NCBI GenBank assembly: GCA_014695325.1
Contig: JACJNZ010000039.1
Location: forward strand, 1,054,001 to 1,118,000
Source: Cyanobacteria bacterium FACHB-502
GTDB lineage: Bacteria; Cyanobacteriota; Cyanobacteriia; Elainellales; Elainellaceae
Length of the DNA: 64,000 nucleotides
Reading direction: 5' to 3'
The notes beneath the pieces were generated by a model. It was not told the origin of the DNA. It saw only the letters and a list, made by a program, of their open reading frames with translations, and did no database searches. Positions 56,668-64,000 of the stretch are shown piece after piece. How positions within the stretch are numbered: the first letter of the stretch is position 1; every line of letters starts with the position of its first letter. The translations under genes and the position numbers were made by a program.

Positions 56668-58162
56668 TTTCCTGATCAGCAGACGACGAAACCGCAGGAT
56701 GACTGGATGAGCCAGCAGTTCCTACTTCAACTGAGCCAGCAGTTCCTACTTCAGCAGATTGGGCAGGAGTCATTGTGACCTGGGAAAAGCTGCTTTGCAC
56801 TAGGTTTAACCGAGCCTGGGTTGAGCACATCTGCGAAAAAATGCGGTAGGTTTCCAAGTTGGGCTGCGGCACAGAATAACGCCCGGTATAACGCTGGGCC
56901 TGGTTCATATTCACAAGAGTATACTGTACGTTCTCGGTATAAATTGTGAGCGTGATGTGCAGAATTTCCAGGAAGTCAATCACCTGGCGGCACTCTTCTT
57001 CTGGGTACTGCTTGTAGTATCGAATAATCTCAGCAATTCGAGTTTCCAAGTGAACGCGAACATAACGACAAACCAGCACAATTTTCAGCAGCACAATCAC
57101 CAGCAGCAGCGCGTTTCCCCTAGACAGCAGCAGAATGAACAGAGCAGAAGGTTCTTCGCCGTTTTCGGTTAACAAATAATCAATCATTCGATTCGCTGTT
57201 CGCATAAGCAGCGCAGAGGTAATAGGCTGATTATCGCGATCGCCGTATAGCGGCACCAGCTTTTCCGCAAGATGCTCCTGAAGGGTTTGTACGAACTGAG
57301 GATGATCGAGCGAAAACGTCAGATACTCCAGCAAACTTTGCTTGAATTCCTGATAGCTTAAACCCTGAATTTGCCCAATAAAAATCCGGGCAATATTCGA
57401 GTAACTAAAAGAGCCACGTCGCAGCACAATGCGCTTAATCAAATGCAGAACTCGATCGCCTAATCCCGTTGGATTTTTAAGTCTTTGCACACTGATAGAA
57501 CTTTGCGACAGCGCAGTATAGCGTGCCAGATCAAACTTAAACTGCTCTCGAAGCTGTCTGGAGAGTTTACAGGCTGCCTGCCGCTGTTCGATCGAGTTAT
57601 TCAGATTGGCAAATTGAGAAGCCAGTAAGTAAGACGCAAAGTGATGAGTCCAATTTTGTTTTTGCTGATCGTATCGCTCTACATAAAGCTTTAGTTCCTG
57701 GAAATCGGTACTGGCGGCAAACTCGCGCAGCCATTGGTGCAGCCGCTTGAGCGTTGGTGAGATCGAGGGGCGATCGAGAATGGAATCAGAAAAGAGTTCA
57801 ATCAACTGTTGAATCAGTTCATGATTACGGCGCACATCCCAGTTATTAATCAAGATGTAGCACGCTCGCTTGAGCGTATAGCAAAATTCCTGCTTAGCGT
57901 TCAAAAAAATAATCTTATGCAGGCAGATTAAAACTTCAGTGTTCGCTGCCTGGGAATGATGAATAAAAAGATGCTTAAACTCGGTTAGAACATCACCCGG
58001 CATCCAGCTCTTCACAATGTTTAGCAGATAGTCATAAACGATCTGCTGTGCCTGCTGAACCGTATGCGAGGATTCAGAACGAGATATTTCTGAGTGTGGC
58101 GATGCTGAGCGATGGCTAACAGAAACCGCAGCCAACGGGGAATTAGAAGATTCTCCAATCAT
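56654..58162 (-). CDS. Large unknown, mostly helical protein with one or two hydrophobic segments
   Basis: A 502-residue protein (527 from an upstream TTG at 58237). The first ~35 residues are Ser-rich. A long helical region follows (QQIVYDYLLNIVKSWMPGDV, then LKRLHQWLREFAASTDF). A hydrophobic stretch at about 365-390 (ALFILLLSRGNALLLVIVLLK) might be membrane-associated, then a helical part and an Ala/Val/Gly/Ser-rich tail. The tail contains an 8-residue tandem repeat (AEVGTAGS, VEVGTAGS) created by a 24-bp DNA duplication. Family not recognised. It converges on the DUF39 gene, overlapping by 14 bp. Confidence 0.65.
   Translation of the reverse strand: MIGESSNSPLAAVSVSHRSASPHSEISRSESSHTVQQAQQIVYDYLLNIVKSWMPGDVLTEFKHLFIHHSQAANTEVLICLHKIIFLNAKQEFCYTLKRACYILINNWDVRRNHELIQQLIELFSDSILDRPSISPTLKRLHQWLREFAASTDFQELKLYVERYDQQKQNWTHHFASYLLASQFANLNNSIEQRQAACKLSRQLREQFKFDLARYTALSQSSISVQRLKNPTGLGDRVLHLIKRIVLRRGSFSYSNIARIFIGQIQGLSYQEFKQSLLEYLTFSLDHPQFVQTLQEHLAEKLVPLYGDRDNQPITSALLMRTANRMIDYLLTENGEEPSALFILLLSRGNALLLVIVLLKIVLVCRYVRVHLETRIAEIIRYYKQYPEEECRQVIDFLEILHITLTIYTENVQYTLVNMNQAQRYTGRYSVPQPNLETYRIFSQMCSTQARLNLVQSSFSQVTMTPAQSAEVGTAGSVEVGTAGSSSHPAVSSSADQEITPV
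56708..56755. repeat. 24-bp in-frame tandem duplication at a gene 3' end
   Basis: TGAGCCAGCAGTTCCTACTTCAAC-type unit at 56708-56731 is repeated at 56732-56755 with one or two changes. It duplicates eight residues near the C-terminus of the minus-strand gene. Confidence 0.85.
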
Positions 58163-58266
58163 GGAAGTCAAGCGCAGGAATTGCAGAAAATAAAATGCTC
58201 TGATACTTGCCGTACTCTCAACGCTGCTGAAAATCAAAGCGGCTCAAAACCGACAGCAATTCTCCA

Positions 58267-58296
58267 GTGAGTACGCTGAGAGTGAGTACGCTGAGA
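58267..58296. repeat. Perfect 15-bp tandem duplication
   Basis: GTGAGTACGCTGAGA at 58267-58281 and again at 58282-58296. It lies in the 480-bp gap before the MFS gene, where no other feature was supported. Confidence 0.9.
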
Positions 58297-58719
58297 AAGA
58301 CGTGAGATGAATCGCAACCTGAATCCAGGAAGCAAGCAAAGATGGGGCAAAAAGATTAAGCAAAAACCGTGAATTATGGCAAGTTGCAGCGCGATGCAGA
58401 GGGGCACTGCCAGCACTGCAACCACAAGAGCCAAGTACGAAAAAATACGTGAGGGTATCCGTATTATTGCGTACAGGATTCATTGTAATCTGAATTTTTA
58501 AGCTGTAGTGATTTGATCGCAAAAACTTGAAAAAGCAGCAACATTGTTTTAGTTTTCGGGAAGTTTTACTTGCTTTCGATCCGATCGGCTAATCCGCCGC
58601 TACTGTGCCGCTACTAAGGCTCCAGGGAATCCTTCTCTGTACATTAGTCAAACTGGCTCGATCGCGGCATGATTGAAAACAGCAACATTTCTTAAAGACA
58701 CGATCGAGATCAATCTGCC

Positions 58720-59967
58720 TTGAACGTTTTTACCAAGCTCAATCCTTCGGTTCGGCGCGATTTGCTGGTGCTGTTTGTTGCCGGACTTCTCTTCTGGTCA
58801 GGGTTAGCCTCCCATCTGCCGACCCTGCCACTGTATATAGAATCACTCGGCGCAACGCCTCAAACGGTAGGCATTGTGATGGGGTGCTTTGCGGTGGGAC
58901 TGCTGGCAAGCCGGGAATGGATGGCGCGTTTAGCAGACAGTCGCGGACGCAAAATCGTTTTGCTGATTGGCATGGCGGCAGTTACCCTTGCGCCGATCGG
59001 CTACGTGATCGCGAATTCGATTCCGCTGTTAATGGGCATTCGGGCGTTTCACGGCATCAGCATTGCTGCCTTTGCGCTGGCATACAGTGCCCTGGTCATA
59101 GACCTATCGCCCCCTCAGCATCGCGGAGAACTGATTGGCTACATGAGCCTGGTCAACCCGATCGGCATGGCACTCGGTCCGGCATTTGGGGGATTGCTCT
59201 ACGAGGGGCTGGGCTTTTCTCTAACGTTCCTCCTGACCAGTGGCTTAGGCATTTTGGGGCTAGTCTGCACAACTCAGGTACGAGAACCTCGATCAGAAAT
59301 CAAACCCGATCCCTCCGGCAAGCCCAAACAGTTTTGGCAACTGCTGCTCACGCCACGCATTCGGATTCCGGCGATCGTTCTGCTGCTGATCGGTTTATCG
59401 TTTGGCGCGCTCAGCACCTTTACACCGCTCTATATTCGCGAAGTCGGCGTGAGCCTCAATGCCGGACTGTTTTACACCGCAACAGCGGTTACCGGCTTTG
59501 CGATTCGCTTTCTGGTTGGTCCTGCCTCCGATCGCTACGGGCGCGGCGTATTTATCAGCATGAGTCTGGTGCTGTACACGCTATCGATGCTGATGCTGTG
59601 GCGAGCCAATAGCGTCACTATGTTTTTGCTAGCGGGAGCCGTGGAAGGAGCCGCTGCCGGAACGCTGATTCCCATGATGGCGGCTTTAATGGCAGATCGA
59701 TCCCAGCCAGACGAGCGCGGACGCACCTTTGGACTCTGCATGGTAGGCTTTGACGCAGGCATCGCGATCGCTGGACCTTTGTTTGGACTGCTGGCGACAA
59801 ACAGTGGCTATCGAGGCGTTTTCGCGGTTTGCGCTGGACTGTCACTGCTAAGCATGGTGATTTTCCTGACCCAATCGAGCAAAGATCTGCGCCACTCGCT
59901 GCAGTTTGGGCTGGGTCGAGGTGGGGATTTTTATGCAGTGGATTTCCCTGGGCAAAACCAGGAATAA
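58720..59967 (+). CDS. Major facilitator superfamily transporter
   Basis: A 415-residue, 12-segment inner-membrane carrier. The MFS signature loop between segments 2 and 3 is visible as GLLASREWMARLADSRGRKIVLLIG (about 64-88, variant of G-x-L-a-D-r-x-G-r-k). A related loop, GPASDRYGRGVFIS, lies in the second half near 268-281. The start is a TTG at 58720, because an in-frame stop lies just upstream and the next ATG would remove the first membrane segment. The substrate is unknown; resemblance is to drug and sugar exporters. The stop codon lies in a 26-bp tandem duplication. Confidence 0.88.
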   Translation: MNVFTKLNPSVRRDLLVLFVAGLLFWSGLASHLPTLPLYIESLGATPQTVGIVMGCFAVGLLASREWMARLADSRGRKIVLLIGMAAVTLAPIGYVIANSIPLLMGIRAFHGISIAAFALAYSALVIDLSPPQHRGELIGYMSLVNPIGMALGPAFGGLLYEGLGFSLTFLLTSGLGILGLVCTTQVREPRSEIKPDPSGKPKQFWQLLLTPRIRIPAIVLLLIGLSFGALSTFTPLYIREVGVSLNAGLFYTATAVTGFAIRFLVGPASDRYGRGVFISMSLVLYTLSMLMLWRANSVTMFLLAGAVEGAAAGTLIPMMAALMADRSQPDERGRTFGLCMVGFDAGIAIAGPLFGLLATNSGYRGVFAVCAGLSLLSMVIFLTQSSKDLRHSLQFGLGRGGDFYAVDFPGQNQE

Positions 59968-59996
59968 TCATCCCTGGACAAAACCAGGAATAATAA
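59945..59996 (+). repeat. 26-bp tandem duplication carrying the MFS stop codon
   Basis: TCCCTGGGCAAAACCAGGAA plus TAATCA (59945-59970) is followed by a copy TCCCTGGACAAAACCAGGAA plus TAATAA (59971-59996), differing at two positions. The TAA stop at 59965-59967 is in the first unit. Each unit also contains a CCTGG/CCAGG inverted repeat that could form a small hairpin. Confidence 0.92.
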
Positions 59997-60041
59997 AAAG
60001 AGGTGGCATTAACTTGTCCACCTCATCCAGTCATTCACCTA

Positions 60042-60115
60042 CGGGCGAGGAGGGATTCGAACCCCCGACACCGTGGTCCGTAGCCACGTGCTCTAGTCCA
60101 CTGAGCTACACGCCC
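60042..60115 (-). tRNA. tRNA-Arg (anticodon ACG)
   Basis: On the minus strand a full cloverleaf of 74 nt can be drawn. The acceptor is GGGCGTG/CTCGCCC, the D stem GCTC/GAGC, the anticodon stem CGTGG/CCACG with loop CTACGGA (anticodon ACG), and the T arm GGGGG-TTCGAAT-CCCTC. The discriminator base is G and CCA is not encoded. Positions 6 and 67 are both U, a mismatch that plastid trnR-ACG also shows as I recall. A34 is presumably deaminated to inosine. Confidence 0.95.
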
Positions 60116-60149
60116 TTGCCAAGAATTCATAGTAACACAATCAGCAGAA

Positions 60150-60674
60150 ATGTCAAACGCCAACTTTTCAGATGATCTGAATCATTCGCCAAATTCGCTG
60201 ACTCACCTGGATCAGCAGGGACAGGCACAAATGGTTGACGTTTCTGCAAAGACGCAAACCGTGCGGACTGCGATTGCGATCGGGCGAGTCAGAATGCAGC
60301 CGGAAACCCTGGCAGCGATTCAGGCAGGCAATACTCCGAAAGGAGATGTGTTAGCCACAGCGCGGATTGCAGGCATTATGGCAGCGAAACAAACGTCAAA
60401 CCTGATTCCGCTCTGCCATCCCTTACCAATTCAAAAAGTCGAGGTGCAAATTATTCCCGATGCCGACCTACCCGGATTTCAGATTCAGGCAACGGTGAAA
60501 ACCAAAGCTGAAACAGGCGTTGAAATGGAGGCTCTTACCGCAGTTTCCGTCACAGCACTAACCCTCTATGACATGGCAAAGGCATTGGAGAAGTCGATCG
60601 CGATCGAGTCTATCCAGCTTCTTGAGAAAACGGGCGGTAAATCTGGGGATTACCGATTAGACACAGTGGTTTAA
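60150..60674 (+). CDS. moaC: Cyclic pyranopterin monophosphate synthase
   Basis: A 174-residue enzyme of molybdenum-cofactor biosynthesis, converting the MoaA product to cyclic pyranopterin monophosphate. After a short polar leader it shows [17 protein letters not shown] (about 27-43), [20 protein letters not shown] (near 64-83), [13 protein letters not shown] with the conserved Cys-His (near 85-97), and [20 protein letters not shown] (near 122-141). Length is slightly above the usual 160 because of the leader. It starts 35 bp from the tRNA on the opposite strand; no other moa gene is near. Confidence 0.96.
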   Translation: MSNANFSDDLNHSPNSLTHLDQQGQAQMVDVSAKTQTVRTAIAIGRVRMQPETLAAIQAGNTPKGDVLATARIAGIMAAKQTSNLIPLCHPLPIQKVEVQIIPDADLPGFQIQATVKTKAETGVEMEALTAVSVTALTLYDMAKALEKSIAIESIQLLEKTGGKSGDYRLDTVV

Positions 60675-60791
60675 CGGACATTTGGAGCGAGAGCTGCGGT
60701 GGTGCCCTGCCGGCAATAGGGAGGTGCAGGAGCAAGCAATAGGAGTAGCGTAGCAAAGCAAGTACTGGTCAAACACTGCCAATTAAACCTG

Positions 60792-60819
60792 AAACCCATC
60801 TAAGGAAAGAGGGGTTTTT
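60792..60819 (+). terminator. Probable intrinsic terminator downstream of moaC
   Basis: AAACCC (60792-60797) pairs with GGGTTT (60812-60817) with a 14-nt loop, followed by TT. A modest stem with a T-run of five within the 3' arm. Confidence 0.45.
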
Positions 60820-60925
60820 GTATCGGAATCTAAACATTGGAAACAGACAATAGACAAATGCTTTCCGGCAACCCCCATCTCGAAAAGCAGATTCAATTTT
60901 CTAAAGTTTAGGAGCCTCACCCGTC

Positions 60926-61585
60926 ATGAGAAAAGTTTTCATGTCCTTTGCCCTTGCCCTGATTGGCTTATTTGCCGCCGTGGGCTGCTCTGTGGCACAA
61001 ACCCCTTCCACTTCGACTGCCCCCACTGAAACTGCCCCTGCGACGACCACTGCTCAACCCGCCAGTCAGCTTGGCCCGATCGATCAGCAGTTTATGTTGG
61101 AAGCGGCTCAGGCTGGCAACGGCAATATCATGATTTCTCAGCTTGCGCTGCAAAAGGCAACCAGCGATGCAGTGAAGCAGTTTGCTCAGGCAGAGATCGA
61201 CGAGCAAAATCTGGTGAAGCAAGAGCTAACCCGGATCGCGCCGACCGTGGGTGTAACGCTGCCCACTGAACCTGCTCCGAAATACCAAGCGGCAATGGCA
61301 CAGCTCTCTCAGCTTTCAGGCGCGCAGTTCGACCAGGCATTTCTGAGTGAGGGCGGCATTAACGCTCACCTGGAAAGTGCAGCACTTTATCAGCGCGAAG
61401 CTGCCTTTGGTCAAAATCCTGATCTGGTTGCGCTTGCCGATCGCGGTTTGCCCATCATTAACCAGCACTTCACGGCTGCATCTGGTCTGACGAACTATCA
61501 GTTTGCTCGGGTTCCTCAGCGGTTTAACAGCGTTAACTCGGCTGGAGCGATTGCACCACAATCGGGTACAACCTCGGTTCAGTAG
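60926..61585 (+). CDS. DUF4142 lipoprotein
   Basis: A 219-residue exported protein. The signal peptide (MRKVFMSFALALIGLFAAVG) ends in a lipobox (AAVGC), with Cys21 as likely lipid attachment. A Thr/Ala/Pro linker runs to about residue 48. The DUF4142 four-helix domain follows (QQFMLEAAQAGNGNIMISQL, then AQAEIDEQNLVKQELTRIA, and a late HFTAASGL). The family is found in stress-related envelope contexts; the biochemical role is unknown. A 10-bp tandem repeat and a dispersed-repeat copy follow the stop. Confidence 0.88.
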   Translation: MRKVFMSFALALIGLFAAVGCSVAQTPSTSTAPTETAPATTTAQPASQLGPIDQQFMLEAAQAGNGNIMISQLALQKATSDAVKQFAQAEIDEQNLVKQELTRIAPTVGVTLPTEPAPKYQAAMAQLSQLSGAQFDQAFLSEGGINAHLESAALYQREAAFGQNPDLVALADRGLPIINQHFTAASGLTNYQFARVPQRFNSVNSAGAIAPQSGTTSVQ

Positions 61586-61616
61586 TAGTTTTGGCGCGAT
61601 CGTGGTTTTGTGTGAT

Positions 61617-61636
61617 GTTGTTTGAGGTTGTTTGAG
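61617..61636. repeat. Perfect 10-bp tandem duplication after the DUF4142 gene
   Basis: GTTGTTTGAG occurs at 61617-61626 and 61627-61636, 31 bp after the stop codon. Confidence 0.8.
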
Positions 61637-61650
61637 CAGTTGCAGAGATC

Positions 61651-61692
61651 CTGCATTGCCCCCTAAATTCCCAGTCCTGAGGGACTTTGAAT
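61651..61692. repeat. Half copy of the dispersed C/G-rich repeat
   Basis: CTGCATTGCCCCCTAAATTC followed by CCAGTCCTGAGGGACTTTGAA is the reverse complement of the right half of the element at 38941, with few differences. Confidence 0.65.
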
Positions 61693-61769
61693 CCTTAAAG
61701 CAAGGTTCCGCCCAATTTCGGAACCAGGGGACAGTCCAGCGTAATTGTCGCGACTGCTCGAACAACTTC

Positions 61770-63281
61770 CTAACTCAAAACCTGTTGCAGGATTGCTGCA
61801 TTCTCAGGGGTAATATTCCGCTCTCCATTTTCAATCAGTGAGATAAGTCCCTGACTGATTCCTGTCATTGATGCGAGTTTTCTTTGGCTCCAGCCCTTTT
61901 TGATGCGCAGATCCTTTACCTGTGATCCACTTAGTTCAACGGGATTGGAGATTTCTTCGATTTGCAAAGCTGCGTTGGTGTTTTCGTCTTCAGAGGGAGT
62001 GATTTGATCGATCGTCCCTGCTTCAGCCGTAATCCACAGGCGGGCTGCCAGCAGCTTGTCAAAGAAACCTCTGGGTTTGCGAGCGGTCATTCGCCCAAAT
62101 GCTGGGGGTTGAATTTCGATCGGGTAGGATTCTGGGTCGAACTGAAGTTTCCAGCCCCGCTCGTGCAGCGTTAGGAGGTCTTCGTCCCAGTTGGCGGAAA
62201 GTCGCTTCCGGGCTTCGCTGTTGAGTCGCGCTTGCTGAACTTTTTCTTGACCGTAGGCAACCTCCATCAGGGTTTGCACCGTGAGCGGATGGCGGCGATC
62301 GAACTGAGTCTTAAACAATAGCCAGACCATGAGACGCGCAGCCCCTTCGCGATGCTGCCAGAGGCTCATGATACTTTCCAGCAGCGTCTTGGAAAGAATG
62401 CCGTGCTGATAGTGAGCAATTTGCTTGCGTCGTCCCTCTTCGTTGAGAAAATACTTTGCCCAAAGCCCGGCTCGAATCACAAAGGTAATGCCGACGAGTT
62501 CTTTGTTGCTCAGGAGGTCGTGCTGATAGTGGTAGCGAGTGCCCAGCAAGTGCCAGAGCCGTCCTTCTTCTAGGGTGAAACCTTTGACCTTGCCCTGATT
62601 GGGGTAGGAAATGAAGGTTGTGATTTTGCAGGGCTGTTTGGCGATCTCTTCGATCAGGGCTAGCTTTTGCTGTCGATTTAGGTCAGTCCGTTTTTTTAAG
62701 CCAAGATAAGATTCGATCTGGCGATCGTCAATTACGAGTTCCTGCTCCCAGGGCTTGGCAAACTGAGTCGCGCAGGCAGCATAAATCAGGTGCATACAGG
62801 CTGCCCGAATATCAAAGGTATCCACGACGGCGAGTGCGGCTGCCCCTGCCAGGGAGACTGGGTAATCATTTTCCAGGTCTTCTGTCACCCAGAAGTGAAT
62901 TGCTCCCTGCCCGTTATCAATGTCTTTGGCGTAGTGGAGCTTGCCATCGGGATCGTTTTGCCAGGGGAGATGACCGCGCTGCGTCAAAATATTGCTTGCC
63001 TCCCAAATGGGCAGAGCCGAAGCCATGCGAGTCGATGAGCCATGAGCAAAGAGGTCAGGGTTAAGGTGAAGTCGCTCGGTGGGTCGATCGTTTCCTGATC
63101 GAGCGGATTTTTGACTTTGGCGAGCGGCGGTGGGCAACATCGTTTCGGGAACACTACGCGACCGAGCTTGCGTTGCCTGCTTCAAGCGAACAGCAGCAGA
63201 GTCAGAAGCCATTTGAGATTTAGCCCCCACGGGTTGAACTGGGAGGCGAAACAAATCCTTGGGTTGACTCATGTACACCAT
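61770..63281 (-). CDS. Helix-turn-helix (XRE) protein with large unknown N-terminal region
   Basis: A 503-residue protein. The last ~60 residues are a canonical XRE/Cro helix-turn-helix (VKDLRIKKGWSQRKLASMTG, then ISQGLISLIENGERN). The N-terminal ~90 residues are basic and disordered-like. The central ~330 residues look folded and include GAIHFWVTEDLENDYPVSLA, DRQIESYLGLKKRTDLNRQQ and LLESIMSLWQHREGAARLMV. The central part with its winged-helix-like strands faintly recalls replication-initiator proteins, but I could not recognise a family. Start at ATG 63281 or 63272. It probably binds DNA; target unknown. The 3' gene end lies near a dispersed repeat. Confidence 0.7.
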   Translation of the reverse strand: MVYMSQPKDLFRLPVQPVGAKSQMASDSAAVRLKQATQARSRSVPETMLPTAARQSQKSARSGNDRPTERLHLNPDLFAHGSSTRMASALPIWEASNILTQRGHLPWQNDPDGKLHYAKDIDNGQGAIHFWVTEDLENDYPVSLAGAAALAVVDTFDIRAACMHLIYAACATQFAKPWEQELVIDDRQIESYLGLKKRTDLNRQQKLALIEEIAKQPCKITTFISYPNQGKVKGFTLEEGRLWHLLGTRYHYQHDLLSNKELVGITFVIRAGLWAKYFLNEEGRRKQIAHYQHGILSKTLLESIMSLWQHREGAARLMVWLLFKTQFDRRHPLTVQTLMEVAYGQEKVQQARLNSEARKRLSANWDEDLLTLHERGWKLQFDPESYPIEIQPPAFGRMTARKPRGFFDKLLAARLWITAEAGTIDQITPSEDENTNAALQIEEISNPVELSGSQVKDLRIKKGWSQRKLASMTGISQGLISLIENGERNITPENAAILQQVLS

Positions 63282-63776
63282 GGGAAATCCTGCTTGCTGC
63301 TAAGGTGGCTTAACGGGACTAAAACTCGATCGTCTTTTGTTTAGTAGAGAGATTAAGTTTGTGGAGGTGGGCTGAGGAGTGGCGAAGATGCCGCATTGCT
63401 CCCTAAATCCCCTCTAACCGGGGACTTAAAACTCTGAGAGCGAGCTAGATTCCTGGCAGAATTGAGAGCAGGATTCAGGATTGAGGAGGCAGTTCGGACA
63501 ACGGCTAGCACTTTTCAGACCTCTCCAGGGGTTGCTTTCTACATAGGTTACTCCATATATAGCGTTTAGCAAGCTGGTAGTTGCCGATTTGTTTATATAG
63601 ATAGAGTAGGGTGCTCGCCCGTTATGCCCAATTTAGGGCTAGATAGGGCTAGATAAAGTCAAGCCCCTGAGGTCGTGCCTTTCGAGCGGCACCAGAAATT
63701 TCACGCTGGCTCCAGATTCCAGGCGCGATCGACTCCCCTTGAATTGGAGTTGGAATTAAAACAAGCCGAAATACTT
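63282..63776. other. Intergenic region with repeat copies
   Basis: About 495 bp between two minus-strand genes. It holds a dispersed-repeat half copy (63392-63431, CGCATTGCTCCCTAAATCCC core) and a perfect 10-bp tandem repeat AGGGCTAGAT at 63635-63654. No gene was supported. Confidence 0.55.
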
Positions 63777-64000
63777 TTACCGTTGCAGCATCCGCTCGAT
63801 TGTCGCAAACCCCTGCTGTAGCTGAGGCATATAACGAGCCGCCAGCACCCCGCCCACCATGCCAAACAAATGCCCCTGCCAGGAGATGCCGCGCCGGAAG
63901 GGTAATATTCCCCAGATCAGCGGTCCATAGAGTGCCAGGACGACGACAGCGATCGCGATCGATCCAAAGTCCTGCCTGAAATAGCCACGCGCCAGCAAAA
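63777..64000 (-). CDS. Rhomboid-family intramembrane serine protease, C-terminal part only
   Basis: The frame is open from the window edge to a stop at 63777, giving 74 codons of the C-terminal end. It contains two hydrophobic segments and the motif WQGHLFGMVGGVLAARYM, which matches the final rhomboid helix carrying the catalytic histidine (H-x-x-G-x-x-x-G). The Gly-x-Ser nucleophile would lie upstream, beyond the window. Rhomboids cleave membrane-protein substrates within the bilayer. The start cannot be seen. Confidence 0.85.
   Translation of the reverse strand, partial: LLARGYFRQDFGSIAIAVVVLALYGPLIWGILPFRRGISWQGHLFGMVGGVLAARYMPQLQQGFATIERMLQR

Noticed and set aside
58884-59612. Second plus-strand frame inside the MFS gene (242 codons)
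   Set aside because: Overlaps a complete MFS gene in another frame; lacks hydrophobic or domain features.

Overview
The window is chromosomal DNA from a cyanobacterium, most likely a filamentous Leptolyngbya/Oscillatoria-type lineage. The evidence is: NDH-1 genes of the cyanobacterial type (ndhB, ndhL with its DUF3007 neighbour), a carotenoid desaturase of the CrtD group, a groESL operon with both a K-box and a CIRCE operator, very frequent HIP1-type GCGATCGC octamers (for example 2553-2560), a plastid-like tRNA-Arg(ACG), and many families known mainly from cyanobacteria (DUF1350, DUF3007, DUF4168, DUF4347).

Layout. 1-2.6 kb: divergent permease and ATPase genes of an iron(III)-type ABC importer. 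2.6-7.3 kb: a proline-rich membrane-anchored protein, pnp with a leader hairpin, an unknown gene and a RelE-like toxin-antitoxin pair. 7.3-16.6 kb: an envelope/stress-like block holding two related lipoproteins, a baeRF (eRF1-like) protein, a small secreted protein, a DUF2267 protein, a 1083-residue membrane protein with seven copies of a roughly 78-residue helical repeat, and a DUF3891 protein. 16.8-19.4 kb: a lone OpuB-type permease, cysC and dapB. 19.4-29.7 kb: groES-groL flanked by two large DUF4347/RTX exoproteins pointing away from it. 30-36 kb: an orphan OmpR-type regulator, a CPA2 antiporter with a small partner gene, DUF1350 and an unknown protein with a cysteine cluster. 36.7-43.5 kb: ndhL-DUF3007, folC, a pentapeptide protein, a DICT plus degenerate HD-GYP protein and crtD. 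43.6-64 kb: a truncated Uma2 gene, ndhB, topA, a pterin dehydratase with an N-terminal extension, a glutamine amidotransferase, a 2H phosphoesterase, holA, DUF4168, thrB, a DUF39 sulfurtransferase homologue, a large unknown protein, an MFS carrier, tRNA-Arg, moaC, a DUF4142 lipoprotein, an XRE-HTH protein and the 3' part of a rhomboid protease.

Functional links. thrB, the DUF39 homologue, dapB and cysC all touch aspartate-semialdehyde or sulfur metabolism, but they do not form one operon. The stress-like block and the exoprotein/groESL block are the least ordinary regions.

Two patterns cross gene boundaries. First, short tandem duplications (10-29 bp, two or three copies) recur in intergenic DNA; several sit on or just after stop codons, including the groL stop codon itself. 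Second, a dispersed palindromic element with a core like CCCCCTAAAT...GGGGACTTTGA occurs about seven times. No complete insertion sequence, prophage or CRISPR array was seen.
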